From Elysia marginata (taxonomy: Eukaryota > Mollusca > Gastropoda > Plakobranchidae): a DNA stretch of 30,429 nucleotides. The notes under the pieces are model-generated. The model did not search any database. It was not told where the DNA came from and worked only from the letters and a program-made list of their open reading frames with translations. How positions within the stretch are numbered: position 1 is the stretch's first letter; each line of letters starts with the position of its first letter. The stretch spans positions 529,729 through 560,157 of the forward strand of contig BMAT01002019.1 of the NCBI GenBank assembly GCA_019649035.1, given 5' to 3'. Below, piece after piece: positions 23,001-30,388 of this stretch. The position numbers and the translations under genes were made by a program.

Positions 23001-23942
23001 TTTTTGTGCTATTTTAGCTCATCATAAATAGTCTGGTTATAAGCCTTTTTTCCCACATTTATGTGAATTCCAAGTGCCAACTGCCTCCCGTCTCGTAGTT
23101 TCAAGCAATTTAATAGCCCAGTATAGGGAACCCTTTCTATATAGGGAGAAGGAGGGGGTCGGTATTCTTCATTTCATCTACATTTTACACCATAAAAATA
23201 TTCAGATGCTTCCGCTCACACATTCTGCTGGTATTATGGTGGATATTAATTTTTACGGTGAAAATAGCTAGGACGACAGTTTATATAAAAAGGTTACAAA
23301 TGAAACAACTGTGCAACAAACCTGTCCAAAAAGTCACAGATTGCTAGCTATGTGACGACTTAAACTGTCTTTTGAGTCACTTGTAAAAAAAATGGAGCGA
23401 ATAAGACTCAGGGTAATGGCAGATCCACAATTTGTGATAACCAGAGCCCTGACAAGTTTTAAGTTCTGGACATGCTTTAAATTAATGTTAATCTAACTTT
23501 TTTAAACAAATAAGATTACTTGAAACCAACTAGGTACCCATGGCTAAATAGAAAAGAAGGGGGGGGGAGGTAATTAAGTTCTACACATCCAGCAGGAAGG
23601 GTATCATGAGGGCAGCAAGTGGCCTCTTAGTCAGAGGAGGGTCCTTCATCCATCACACTCGGGCCAGATCAGTGTTAAGAAGACTGCGTTAGCCTCATTG
23701 TGTTATATATTAACACAGACTTGGGTGACAGGAATAGAGAGAGGGTGTTATGGCGACGAGACGGGTGAGAGACCCATGTATTATCATTTCTGATCACGTG
23801 ACAAGGGAGATGGAGAAAGCTAAGAGCGGGAGGAGTGAGGCGACTGTATCGTGTACAGTATTGTAAGGGAGTGGAGAAATACTGAACTGATGGACAAGAC
23901 GGGAGGAAACAAGATGAATCACGAACAGTTTTCACTCACCAT
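1877..23942 (-). CDS. MTMR3: Myotubularin-related phosphatase, MTMR3/MTMR4 type (15 exons; 3' end off window)
   Basis: Likely dephosphorylates the 3-phosphate of PI3P and PI(3,5)P2 on endosomal or autophagic membranes, as known for MTMR3/4. Fifteen exons join in one frame for 1264 codons (3792 nt) with no stop and matching phases at all 14 junctions. Visible in order: PH-GRAM domain (about residues 29-135), linker with NLCKP (human MTMR3 has DLCRPG there), phosphatase domain (about 190-600) with CSDGWDRT, where Cys442 and Arg448 form the CX5R loop, then RSKSVDDL/RRNSDP like the TRSMDDL segment of human MTMR4, a Ser-rich region (637-1219), and [10 protein letters not shown], which aligns with HLDDDGMSVY before the MTMR3 coiled coil. 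[17 protein letters not shown] resembles MTMR3/4 more than MTMR1/2 or MTMR6-8. The catalytic residues are present, so an active enzyme is inferred. The FYVE domain and stop must lie left of the window. Invertebrates usually have one gene ancestral to MTMR3 and MTMR4, so the symbol stands for that pair. Confidence 0.93.
2012..2561 (-). other. Intron 14
   Basis: 550 bp of AT-rich intron between the Ser-rich exon and the coiled-coil exon. I see no repeat or gene in it. Confidence 0.85.
2562..4308 (-). CDS. MTMR3: MTMR3/4 exon 14: large Ser-rich disordered exon (residues 637-1219)
   Basis: A single 1747-nt exon between acceptor CTGCCCTCAG and donor AAG|GTAGGT, open throughout. It begins [20 protein letters not shown], like SMDDLLSACD...SSDPNL of MTMR4. 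After that it is Ser/Thr/Asn/Gly-rich with many SP and TP sites and no recognisable fold. Near the end is a basic patch ([16 protein letters not shown]) and a CNSCKG motif. In vertebrates this region is also long, poorly conserved and phosphorylated. The RRNSDP motif resembles a 14-3-3 binding site (inference). Confidence 0.92.
4309..5260 (-). other. Intron 13
   Basis: AT-rich, with a C run at 4671-4680 and several A runs. No gene or bounded repeat recognised. The 5' boundary depends on the weak donor of exon 13. Confidence 0.7.
5261..5421 (-). CDS. MTMR3: MTMR3/4 exon 13: end of phosphatase domain (residues 584-636)
   Basis: Acceptor GACTTCATCAG gives [20 protein letters not shown], which fits VLYPVCHVRNLMLWSAVYL of MTMR3. 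The 3' end is less sure: the only donor that keeps phase with exon 14 is the weak TCAAA|GTTGGT (exon end at 5261). Without splicing, the frame runs nine more codons after the donor to a TGA at 5235-5233. Confidence 0.8.
5422..6019 (-). other. Intron 12
   Basis: 598 bp of AT-rich sequence with nothing recognisable. Confidence 0.85.
6020..6178 (-). CDS. MTMR3: MTMR3/4 exon 12: phosphatase C-terminal part (residues 531-583)
   Basis: Phase-0 exon of 53 codons, acceptor TTGTTGTCAG, donor [28 protein letters not shown], then [14 protein letters not shown] and NLLYKP, match VKLVQHTYSCLFGTFLCNNA, ERTCSVWSLLRAGN and NLLYSS of MTMR3. Confidence 0.95.
6836..7306. mobile_element. piggyBac-like MITE, 471 bp, TTAA target duplication
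   Basis: Ends are CCTTTTGAGCCC (6836-6847) and GGGCTCAAAGGG (7295-7306), a 12-bp inverted repeat with one mismatch. Both ends are flanked by TTAA (6832-6835 and 7307-7310), the target of piggyBac transposases. There is no coding capacity. Inside, two diverged copies of a roughly 55-bp unit start at 6876 and 6931 (ATTACTATGCACCGTAA and ATTACTAAGCACGGTAA). It lies in the intron between exons 11 and 12. Family assignment rests on the TTAA site and the CCYTTT start only. Confidence 0.78.
7407..7592 (-). CDS. MTMR3: MTMR3/4 exon 11: post-catalytic phosphatase segment (residues 469-530)
   Basis: Phase-0 exon of 62 codons, acceptor TTTTTATTAG, donor [29 protein letters not shown] and [19 protein letters not shown], ending FQFNEAYL, are standard myotubularin core sequence. 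Confidence 0.96.
7593..8005 (-). other. Intron 10
   Basis: 413 bp of AT-rich intron with no feature seen. Confidence 0.85.
8006..8201 (-). CDS. MTMR3: MTMR3/4 exon 10: catalytic CSDGWDRT loop (residues 403-468)
   Basis: Acceptor CATTCTCAG, donor GAG|GTAAG. It carries [18 protein letters not shown], the signature of active myotubularins: nucleophile Cys442, phosphate-binding Arg448, and Asp444/Asp447 of the CSDGWDR loop. Inactive paralogues lack the Cys/Arg pair, so this copy looks catalytically competent. YYRTLE leads into GFQVL of the next exon. Confidence 0.97.
8388..8409. repeat. Short hairpin
   Basis: TAAAAACTCT, CT, AGAGTTTTTA: 10-bp perfect arms around 2 nt, in intron 9. Probably chance or a decayed repeat. 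Confidence 0.45.
8690..8823 (-). mobile_element. tRNA-derived SINE fragment
   Basis: Read on the minus strand it has an RNA polymerase III A box TGGCTGAAAGG (8821-8811, perfect match to TRGYNNANNGG) and, 33 bp on, a B box GGTTTGATTCC (8777-8767, one mismatch to GGTTCGANTCC). An A-rich stretch and CAGGAAGGCATCTGG (8737-8723) follow. That motif resembles a block (CAGGAAGGGCATC) seen in many animal SINEs. The 3' limit is uncertain. It lies in the intron between exons 9 and 10. Confidence 0.55.
9451..9556 (-). CDS. MTMR3: MTMR3/4 exon 9: phosphatase domain (residues 368-402)
   Basis: Acceptor CTTTTACCAG, donor [31 protein letters not shown] aligns with MGMANIHSIRRSFQSLRLLC of MTMR3. The AA left at the donor joins C of exon 10 to make the Asn of AEGN (MTMR3: DPGN). 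Confidence 0.92.
9557..9898 (-). other. Intron 8
   Basis: 342 bp of AT-rich sequence with no feature seen. Confidence 0.85.
9899..10179 (-). CDS. MTMR3: MTMR3/4 exon 8: acidic/Gly-Ser linker plus phosphatase strand (residues 274-367)
   Basis: Acceptor TTTATCTCACAG, donor GAAG|GTAGGT. The first two thirds encode a low-complexity insert ([19 protein letters not shown], then Gly/Ser/Asn-rich sequence), at the site of the variable insert of vertebrate MTMR3/4. The last third, [20 protein letters not shown], matches LLILDARSYAAAVANRAKGG. Confidence 0.88.
10773..10800. repeat. (AG)9 microsatellite followed by G10
   Basis: AG dinucleotides at 10773-10790, then ten G. It lies in intron 7 (10180-11155), which is otherwise AT-rich with no gene seen. 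Confidence 0.9.
11156..11281 (-). CDS. MTMR3: MTMR3/4 exon 7: phosphatase domain (residues 232-273)
   Basis: Acceptor TTCAACCCAG, donor [29 protein letters not shown] and [11 protein letters not shown] correspond to NGAVIARCGQPEVSWWGW and LVQSVAKAC of MTMR3. The WWGW aromatic cluster is replaced here by SFLGL. Confidence 0.88.
11282..11800 (-). other. Intron 6
   Basis: 519 bp, unremarkable. The open frames here are short and have no similarity I recognise. Confidence 0.85.
11801..11914 (-). CDS. MTMR3: MTMR3/4 exon 6: phosphatase domain (residues 194-231)
   Basis: Acceptor CATTTCCTCAG, donor [30 protein letters not shown], then [13 protein letters not shown], align with LCGSYPQELIVPAWITDKEL and SFRSWKRIPAVIY of MTMR3. 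It lies directly left of the assembly gap, and the reading frame continues across the gap. Confidence 0.92.
11975..12791. other. Assembly gap (817 N)
   Basis: A run of 817 N inside intron 5 (11915-13080). The left flank is ATA/ATG trinucleotide-rich and the right flank is a GAA microsatellite, so the gap probably hides repeat DNA. The flanking exons join in frame, so no coding sequence needs to be missing. Confidence 0.98.
12792..12833. repeat. (GAA)14 microsatellite at gap edge
   Basis: Fourteen perfect GAA units directly after the gap. The true array may extend into the N run. Confidence 0.95.
13081..13186 (-). CDS. MTMR3: MTMR3/4 exon 5: start of phosphatase domain (residues 159-193)
   Basis: Acceptor TTTTATTGCAG, donor [19 protein letters not shown] and [11 protein letters not shown] match FKNEVERMGFD and WRISNINEKYK of MTMR3. 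Entry phase 1 and exit phase 2 agree with the neighbouring exons. Confidence 0.92.
13368..13430. repeat. Near-perfect 25-bp inverted repeat (hairpin, 13-nt loop)
   Basis: Arms 13368-13392 and 13406-13430 pair at 24 of 25 positions, with one T/G difference, around a 13-nt loop. The core is ACAGTTTAAACTCAATA. It lies in intron 4 (13187-13993), which holds no other feature. It could be a small foldback element or a transcribed hairpin. Confidence 0.85.
13994..14178 (-). CDS. MTMR3: MTMR3/4 exon 4: end of PH-GRAM and linker (residues 97-158)
   Basis: Acceptor CATATTCCAG, donor [26 protein letters not shown] aligns with CQFSTFEQCQEWLKRL of human MTMR3, then [13 protein letters not shown] with KIEDLFSFAYHAW, and NLCKP with DLCRP. 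The codon after CCT is split and completed by exon 5. Confidence 0.92.
14179..14606 (-). other. Intron 3
   Basis: 428 bp with no feature seen. Confidence 0.85.
14607..14812 (-). CDS. MTMR3: MTMR3/4 exon 3: PH-GRAM domain, first part (residues 29-96)
   Basis: Acceptor TTCTTCCATCCAG and donor ACAG|GTGAGG. The translation has [31 protein letters not shown] and [10 protein letters not shown]. These match the beta-strand order of the MTMR3 GRAM fold (human: LHGE..., ALSNYRLHIKF, VNVPLQLIE, CKDCKVIRC). The domain normally binds phosphoinositides on the membrane. Confidence 0.9.
15073..15443 (-). mobile_element. tRNA-derived SINE with ATT tail, about 370 bp
   Basis: Minus-strand head GGCGTTGTGATTTAGTGGTA resembles a tRNA 5' half. 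The A-box-like TGATTTAGTGG is at 15436-15426, and a decayed B box GGTGTTAGAGCC is at 15395-15384. The body ends with GCACCTAGAGCATTTAGTAG, then TTAGGCACCATATAAAAAA, and finally ATTATTATTATTAAA near 15073-15085. The 'GCRCYWTATAA plus ATT repeats' tail is common in marine invertebrate SINEs. It lies in intron 2 (14813-15755). Confidence 0.6.
15756..15836 (-). CDS. MTMR3: MTMR3/4 exon 2: N-terminal leader (residues 2-28)
   Basis: Phase-0 exon of 27 codons between acceptor CCCTATAG and donor CAG|GTATGT. It encodes [18 protein letters not shown] and leads into the PH-GRAM domain, as the short leader does in vertebrate MTMR3/4. It is separated from exon 1 by an 8.1-kb intron. Confidence 0.8.
16011..16064. 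repeat. 27-bp tandem duplication
   Basis: Two adjacent 27-bp units (16011-16037 and 16038-16064) beginning CAGTGCACCACTAACAATC, differing at one base. A second small duplication, TAAGCATCTATGC at 16474 and 16493, lies nearby. Confidence 0.9.
16855..17710 (-). pseudogene. Decayed DD37D (maT-like) mariner transposase
   Basis: Minus-strand blocks in the order expected for a Tc1/mariner transposase: LYKELGLK (near 17610), [20 protein letters not shown] (near 17470), [38 protein letters not shown] (next frame, near 17310), [14 protein letters not shown] (near 17150), [16 protein letters not shown] (near 17060), [19 protein letters not shown], and [20 protein letters not shown] (near 16920). The second and third Asp are 112 nt apart, about 37 residues, which fits DD37D. 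The first Asp of the usual FTDEK is lost (FTGVK). Frames change at least three times and the N-terminal HTH region is missing, so this is a dead copy. Possible ends are GTCCTCAACTTT (16689-16700) and AAAGTTGGGGAC (17850-17861), a 12-bp inverted match without a clear TA duplication. Confidence 0.82.
22487..22522. repeat. C10 and (CA)n microsatellite
   Basis: Ten C followed by about ten CA units with one G interruption. Confidence 0.92.
22901..23015. repeat. T/G-rich low-complexity tract
   Basis: About 115 bp of T runs interrupted by single G (TTTG-like), with no other strand bias nearby. Confidence 0.9.
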
Positions 23943-23975
23943 GTCCCAGGTGACGCGGGCCGACGCGCTTCTCAC
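23940..23975 (-). CDS. MTMR3: MTMR3/4 exon 1 as placed: 36-nt micro-exon ending in the ATG
   Basis: Acceptor with a long T run (TTTTTTTTGCAG) and perfect donor GTGAGT bound a 36-nt exon. Its last three bases are ATG (23942-23940), and the next exon continues [10 protein letters not shown], which resembles the RHSLEC start of human MTMR3. The other 33 nt would be 5' UTR; they are also open in this frame (VRSASARVTWD), so an N-terminal extension from an unseen upstream exon is possible. A second in-frame Met at residue 9 is an alternative start. Confidence 0.65.
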
Positions 23976-24940
23976 CTGCAAAAAAAACAAAAAATGGTAG
24001 GAAATGAAAACAGAATCAATCATCTACTACATATAGTCTATTAAATCAATCCATAATAGTGGTACATATCAGGTATGGAAAAGGCTTGACCCAGAAAAAT
24101 CAGAAGAAATCACCGTGCCTTGTCTAATTTATGATTGTACCTGAAGCATGCTAGCATAACGAACCTAACTTACGAATGTACCACCAAACAAACCGAGGAG
24201 AAAGAACTGGAAGGCGGATCTAGAACATGCAGCATTAAAACATTGTAATTGAATAAGCTTAACAACAGCACGAGAGGAACATTGCTAGAGAAGAGTGCAT
24301 TTAGAACCACAAACGAATTCAGCTTCTGTTTTCTTGCATCTAATCTTTACCGCTATATATTTCCATGCCTAGCTTTAAATTGTTCTGTCCTTCATCGTTA
24401 CCGTTGAAATCGGTAAACTTTATAAGCCTCTCATAGCAATTCTCCCTTTGTTTCGACCAGCATTACATAATTGTTCTCCTTTGAAGGGCGATTGCCTAAA
24501 ACCATTTTGGGTGTTATTCAGTTGGTAAGAACTAAGATACTGCTACTTCATGATTATTCCTTGTCCTATTTTTGTGTCCGCGCTTTCTGAGCTAAAACTA
24601 AAATGTGACAACAGTTCCATCTGATCCTCTACGCCGCAAGGTACAACTCTGCTAAATGATCGCACCGAAAATATGGCAAGAGTATTATGGTCCAAGTCCT
24701 GTTAGTGATCTACTTCATGTACTAAGGTTTTTCTACCACTTATTACTCACGCCATTTTCGTGTGCACGACACATACTAAGACAAAGCATAACGAGCAGGA
24801 TAGCTGTCGGTAATTGTGAAGCAGTCTCTAGTACAATCGATTACGCCTCTGGTCTATGTGTGAGTGAATCTGCCATCACTGTGAAAATCTATTATCATCC
24901 AGTTTCCCTTGCGAGAGGCGGTTGGGAGGCCCTCACAGTC

Positions 24941-24970
24941 AAGGGGGAGGGGACCTGATTGGCGGGGAGG
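24941..24970 (-). promoter_or_regulatory. Candidate CCAAT/GC-box cluster upstream of MTMR3/4
   Basis: Read on the minus strand: CCTCCCCGCCAATC (24970-24957) followed by GTCCCCTCCCCCTT (24954-24941), i.e. a CCAAT box beside GC/C-rich boxes. It lies 1 kb upstream of the micro-exon and in the gene's direction. A GTGAGT donor near 24750 could end a 5' UTR exon. No initiator or TATA could be assigned, so this is a guess from motifs. Confidence 0.25.
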
Positions 24971-26701
24971 CCAGATCAAGCATCGATTTTGGAATACCAA
25001 CACATTCGCAAACGAGGTAGACCTACATGTAAAATACAATGCCCATCATCAATCGCTTGCTCCGGTTTACAGTTACAATGATGCGGTGGGAAGGGAGCGT
25101 ATCCCAGTTTAAACAATGTGCATTTCTTTCTTTTTCTTTTTTTCTTTATTTGAAGCCAAATGTGACTATATATTGCAGATTCCCAATAACCCTAACTCTA
25201 CAGAAGCTGACACTGATTGTAAAGTAGTCTTCTACAAATAGCCAATTTGTATATCTCTCAAGATATAGTGTTCATCTAGTTTGGGCGCGGAAAAAATAGG
25301 TATTCTCAGAAACTGTTCAGAAAAGCCAAATGAGCGACGATGTTGCTACATTACACAAAACCCTTAAACTTCACCCAGAAACCTCCCCTTAAACAAAACA
25401 ATAACGCAAAAGAAATACATGTAGTAGGAAAATCAACGGTGCTGAGACCTGCCTAGTGAGTTTTCGATGTACACCTTACAGGAATGGGCTCAAACCTATC
25501 TTCAAGAAACTATGCAGTCTCTCACTATTTACACAAATGTCATTGAGACATGCAACTGTCTGGTGGAGAGACTAGTCTCCCCATAGACTTTAAGATGAAA
25601 ACGAAGGCCTGCTGGTGGTGGCGATGTGGGTAAAGATATCTAACAATATAATATCGTACATGAGTACATGTATTAGAATTAGTAGAAAGTTTCTCAGAAT
25701 TACAATTTTATAGACTATATAATTAGGGGGGTAGACTTCCCGTAATTGAGACTTCAGATATCCACCGAACGACTAATCAAGTCAAGAGATGAGTGAATGG
25801 GTGAAAATGTCATATGGCCCAGTGCGCACCATTCATAAGATGCTCATGGAAAGGTAACCCCACTAAATTTAAAGGTGTTAGAGTGGGGAGGGGGGTCATT
25901 TTTGGTTATGTTTGAAAGGAAAGGAAAGGGAAAAAACAGTTTCGATAGGGTTATTTTGCATGCTTATTCACGGAATATGAATGAATGATGAAAACTGCAA
26001 TACACACCAGACAGAAGAGTCAAAAAAATTTTAATCAACTCGCAATTTACTCCTAACACGTTCAGGAAAAACAGAAAAGGACACGAGGGTAAAAACAAAT
26101 CATCTTTAAGAAATGCAGAGATAGCTTTGAACCAGACAAAGAATCGGAAAGATAGCTACATTTTTTTTCTCTGACAGGTTGAGGGACAAGTAGGTTTTGG
26201 ACGCGCTTTGGTGATCCTCTAACTGACCGTGAGAAGGGACATTATCACAAGTCCATTATTGGATTGATTCCTATCAGAACTACCACGTTTGGGACATGAT
26301 CGGTTTTGTTGACAAAAATATTTTATATGAAGACGAATACATTGTTAAAGGGCATGATAAGGAATAAGGACATCGACAAGACAGTTACCACCCAGCCAAG
26401 CAAAATCGTGTAAAAATTGCCGTTCCGCTGCAAGGCGATTAGACAAGTTCGAAACGCACTCGTGCTGTGCTGCTTGAACACAGACGGGAGCAAGGCTTTT
26501 AGTTGTTGCTGTTAGACGCCAAAACAATCTCGCCCAGGCAGGTCGACTTAACCTCGACTTTTGCGGCACAAATTTAGCAGCCCGTGGTATTTTCGTTTGA
26601 CATTCGCAGCACGATTTTATGTCCACACCTCATTCATAATTATGTAAAGGGTTCACAAGAGTTTTAAAAAATGATAGGAAAGATTGAAGTAGGCTAACCG
26701 T

Positions 26702-27127
26702 TCACATTGGCGGGAGAAAGAAGCAGTCGTCGAGTTCTATCTCGTTTAAATTTCTAGTTAAAGTTATGTTTAAAGATAAACAATCATTAACAATAAAATG
26801 ATCAAACATGTATGATTTTTTAATGGTAGAAATTTGTGAGTTAGATTGAAATACTGAATCTTCAGAAAGATTGTACAGCTGTTGGTACAGCTGAATGATA
26901 CGGTAAGTTTTCCTCATAATATAAAAAATTAAAATGCATGGTGAACGCATCTGTAACGAGTGAATAAAGCACCACAGAGAAAAAAAACCAGCTTCGGTCG
27001 CCCGACACATACATTCAAGAAAGAGAGGGGCGAAAAGCAAATTACATAATGTTTTGGTGAATGTAATCGTTGTACACCCTAAGAACTTGCGCAAAGAAAC
27101 TCGACTGAATACCCAAATATTTAACAA
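26702..27127 (-). other. Unassigned 141-codon open frame
   Basis: Longest open frame in the upstream region (MLNIWVFSRVSLRKFLGCTT to CFFLPPM). I recognise no domain; it has Cys/Phe/Leu-rich stretches but no clear membrane pattern. In AT-rich DNA a frame of this length can arise by chance. Probably not a gene. Confidence 0.12.
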
Positions 27128-27438
27128 ACTGTCAGCTGTTGATTAAAGATAGAACGATTTCCCTGTACGTACAGATTAGCAGGTACTCAGCAAAATGTAA
27201 AACATGGAATTTACAATAGAGATGTTTACAAAATGATCCGTGTCTTCAACACGTGTCAGGAAGGTATGTAAATTGGCCTAAAACGGTGCATTACTTTGCC
27301 TGACAGTGCTAGTCAACCAGGCGTAAGGTGTTTTTCTGTTACCTTCGTGACATTATAGAAAGCACTTGAAAAGCTCTTTAAATACCTACTGTAAAATCAG
27401 ACCAAGAACACTTGAGTGCGGCTGTCCAGTTAAACTAT

Positions 27439-27555
27439 CGCTCTTTTTCACTTCTACATCTCTTTATTCCCTCCTCTTTCCTCTTTTGTTGTCGTCAAAT
27501 TTATTAGTTTTTTTCTGTCTCTGCCTCTCCCTCTAGCCTCTATCTTCTTTTTAGC
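27439..27555. repeat. Pyrimidine-rich tract
   Basis: About 115 bp dominated by C and T on the plus strand (CTCCTCTTTCCTC, CTCTGCCTCTCCCTC). Confidence 0.7.
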
Positions 27556-27915
27556 CCTACATAATGATTATCTACTGCGGAAACATGATAACTAGGCTAG
27601 ATCTACAACTCTTCGCTGTTTTCTTGAATACAGCGTGTAGCTTTTAAACCCGACTGTACTACGAGTACATCTTTAGCTGTTTTGAATGCAGGCTAGTTGT
27701 TTAAACCTCTCTCGACGATTAGACGGGCTAAAGCTCTATGAGTCAGCGCTGCATCTTATGTATAGAACAAGTGCCGTTGACAATTTGTGCGTGCAATAAA
27801 CAATAAATGGATAAAAAATACCTGGGAGAAAAAACCCTGACATTATTTTGGCATCCCCGCAGAGAGCAAAAGTATAAAAAACTCGTTTAACATGACACAT
27901 ATCCCGATCGGAAGG

Positions 27916-28026
27916 CTCCGGTCGGTCTCTGGACAGGCGATCCGATGGAACGTTTTCATACGTGAAAGGGTGTAGGTGATGAAAATGGACAGAGCACAAA
28001 GTCTCCGGTCCAGAGACGGTCCGGAG
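27916..28026. repeat. Imperfect 19-bp inverted repeat
   Basis: CTCCGGTCGGTCTCTGGAC (27916-27934) and GTCCAGAGACGGTCCGGAG (28008-28026) are inverted copies with 3 mismatches and a 73-bp loop. The right arm with its flank (CTCCGG...CCGGAG) can also fold on itself. This GC-rich patch stands out from its AT-rich surroundings. Confidence 0.75.
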
Positions 28027-28810
28027 CTTCTCACGCGATACGTGTCAGGTGAAAAGGGCTTTAGAGAGCAGTGAGGCGATATTTCAAGAGTTGATATAGG
28101 ACAGTTCAATCCACTACCCGAGATTCCTTTGGAATGCTAGACAATTCAGATGGACCTGTAATCATTGGACCAAAAAAGACTCTCCACTCAGACTTTCTAC
28201 TCAGTAAAACAATACCAAGCTATATAGCCTTCCTATGTCGCTTATGTCAACATGCGATCAAAATTTCACCTAAAACTTCATATATCAGATTTTAGAAAAG
28301 CCCATCGACATAATTATGACTGTTGCGAAATGAGGGACAACAAGCTTCATAAAATAATTCATGGCCAAGATAGTGGTTTACCAAGCCTTTTGGAATACGA
28401 ATGTTCTTGCACCCATGCAATAAGACTTGGCGCTGGTGTAAAGGCAGTGTAAAGACAGTCTTTGGAAAGCTTCATTGACACAAACTATGAAGAAAAAACT
28501 TGGGGAAGAAGCTCCACCAACGGAGATTAATAAATTATGATAATCAATACCATATTTTTACAACAGATTTTAAGGTATTCCGCACCGGGGATCCACCCTA
28601 GCCAGGCATGCACGGTAATGTAATAAATTCAGGGAAATCCGTGGTTTTAAGCAGAGATGCCCTAGCCATAATAACCTGATTTCAAGTTAAAACAAGAAAA
28701 GGGGCCATTTTTGCTTTAGAAATTAAAGGTTAAGTAAATGATATGAACAGTTTTCGATTATACTAAACATTACTGGCGAAACGAAACGAAGCTGCTTCAC
28801 TATGGCAAGT

Positions 28811-28832
28811 AGTGGCACCCCAGTAAGGAAAT
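28811..28832. repeat. Dispersed 22-bp repeat, copy 1
   Basis: AGTGGCACCCCAGTAAGGAAAT. It matches positions 29970-29991 at 20 of 22 bases. Confidence 0.7.
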
Positions 28833-29737
28833 AAAAACCATCCCCACTGGACACCCGCTTCAGAGAAGTCTTGACTCGGCTGTTCATGCATGCTTTGGGT
28901 CGGCGGCCGGTCACTGACCTAAATAGAACGGTGGTCAGTCAGCTTCGAAGGTAACTTTAGTCAGTGATAAGCCTCGCGCCAATACATTATGTACCGTTGA
29001 TGGTATTGAGTAGAGGGAGCTCACCGTTCACCATTCACCTGTCTATCACAAGTAGAACTCTAAACGCCAGACTATTGCAGGTGGTGGCTACAGCATGATC
29101 AAGAAGGGCTGATTTATTCGGGTTCGTTACCGAGGCGGTTGGTTCAGTAGGATTTAAACGTTATCCGATGCGACAAAGGTTAGCAGATTTGATAAGCCAA
29201 TTAGGGGCAAAATTATCACTTTCTTATCAAGCTATCGCCTGTAAATGTTTCGCTTCGACGCCGAAACAAAGTCACAAATCGATCGCAAAATGTTCCAAAC
29301 GACTTACTTTTATTATTTTTATAGTGACTATTTTCCAGCAATGGCAGGAAGTGTGAATTCTATTTATGGTGGGTTTTAGGCCTGTAGAGGGTTAATGTCC
29401 GAAAAAGCTAGCCCGAGAGACCTGATAACTTAGTGAAATGTTTTTAGATCCAGTTAAAATTGCTGCGCTTCCCGCAACTTATTCGGGCACTGGCTAAACT
29501 TAAGAAAAAGGGATTACATTTTCTACTGACGGTACACTTAAGACCTCTCATAGGGCTAAATTTCCCCAAACTTTTTGTGAAAGAAATTGAAGCTTCTGAA
29601 ATAACGGTGGAGTGAGGAGAGAGACAGATCTACAATCAGGCAGGCGGACAAGGTGCGTAGGAATTTCCTTATGCTGCCACCATAGCTAAAACGTCAAGGT
29701 AACAAATTCAATCTGATGTTTAGAAAATGTCCTGAGA

Positions 29738-29807
29738 AGTGAGACACATTATTTTAAAAAAATATTGCAAACATTAGAGACCTTTAGCACACGCACCGTG
29801 TCTCACT
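29738..29807. repeat. 10-bp perfect inverted repeat around AT-rich loop
   Basis: AGTGAGACAC (29738-29747) and GTGTCTCACT (29798-29807). The right arm lies inside the 39-bp direct repeat. Confidence 0.8.
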
Positions 29808-29813
29808 ACGCGT
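29775..29813. repeat. 39-bp exact direct repeat, copy 1
   Basis: Begins TAGAGACCTTTAGCACACGC and ends TCTCACTACGCGT. It is identical over 39 bp to 30389-30427, 614 bp away; sequence diverges immediately on both sides. Confidence 0.95.
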
Positions 29814-29969
29814 TCGTGAAAATCGGGAAAGCAGATTGAGGAAACTATAAAAATAATGAAACCAGTTTCTAAAAATAGACGCCACAGACGTTCGCGTCTT
29901 ACTCACGTGTTGCTGCTTAAAGTCTGTATTAACGACGAAATAAAAGGTAATGAGTAATTTTCTAACAAC

Positions 29970-29991
29970 AGTGGCACCCCAGTGTGGAAAT
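29970..29991. repeat. Dispersed 22-bp repeat, copy 2
   Basis: AGTGGCACCCCAGTGTGGAAAT. The partner is at 28811-28832, in the same orientation. Confidence 0.7.
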
Positions 29992-30388
29992 CTTGCCGAA
30001 GGGGGAGGCGGGTTCTTAATTTTTACGCGGCAAGATTAAGAGCGATAGGCATACGGCTTTCAATTCAAATACTACAGACAAGGTGAAGGTCAAGAGATCC
30101 AATAAGGCCTGTGTTATTGTTATTACTCACATGTCAAGCACTGCATTATCACTGGTGTGCTTTAAAAATTATTTAAAAAAACAAACAGGTGACAGCAGCC
30201 TAAAATGCAATGCAGATACGCCCATTTTGTCCACCACGTCGTTTGTCATCCATTTTGATTTCAATGCCCAGTTGACATAAAGTTTGTAATTAGTGGAAGC
30301 ATGGCCCATTTATCAAATTTGCAGTTTATGTTAATGTAGCAAGTAACACTTCATCACATGGTGTTTCCGTGAACTGTTATACTGGCAA

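Larger units (their letters stand above)
15837..23939 (-). other. Intron 1 (8.1 kb)
   Basis: Holds the 27-bp duplication, the DD37D remnant, the CA and T/G tracts listed separately, and G runs at 16677-16686 and 17867-17880. From about 17900 to 22400 I see only AT-rich sequence with short, unconvincing open frames on both strands. Confidence 0.75.

Noticed and set aside
24656..24958. 100-codon plus-strand open frame
   Set aside because: No recognisable domain, no splice or start context, and length within chance expectation.
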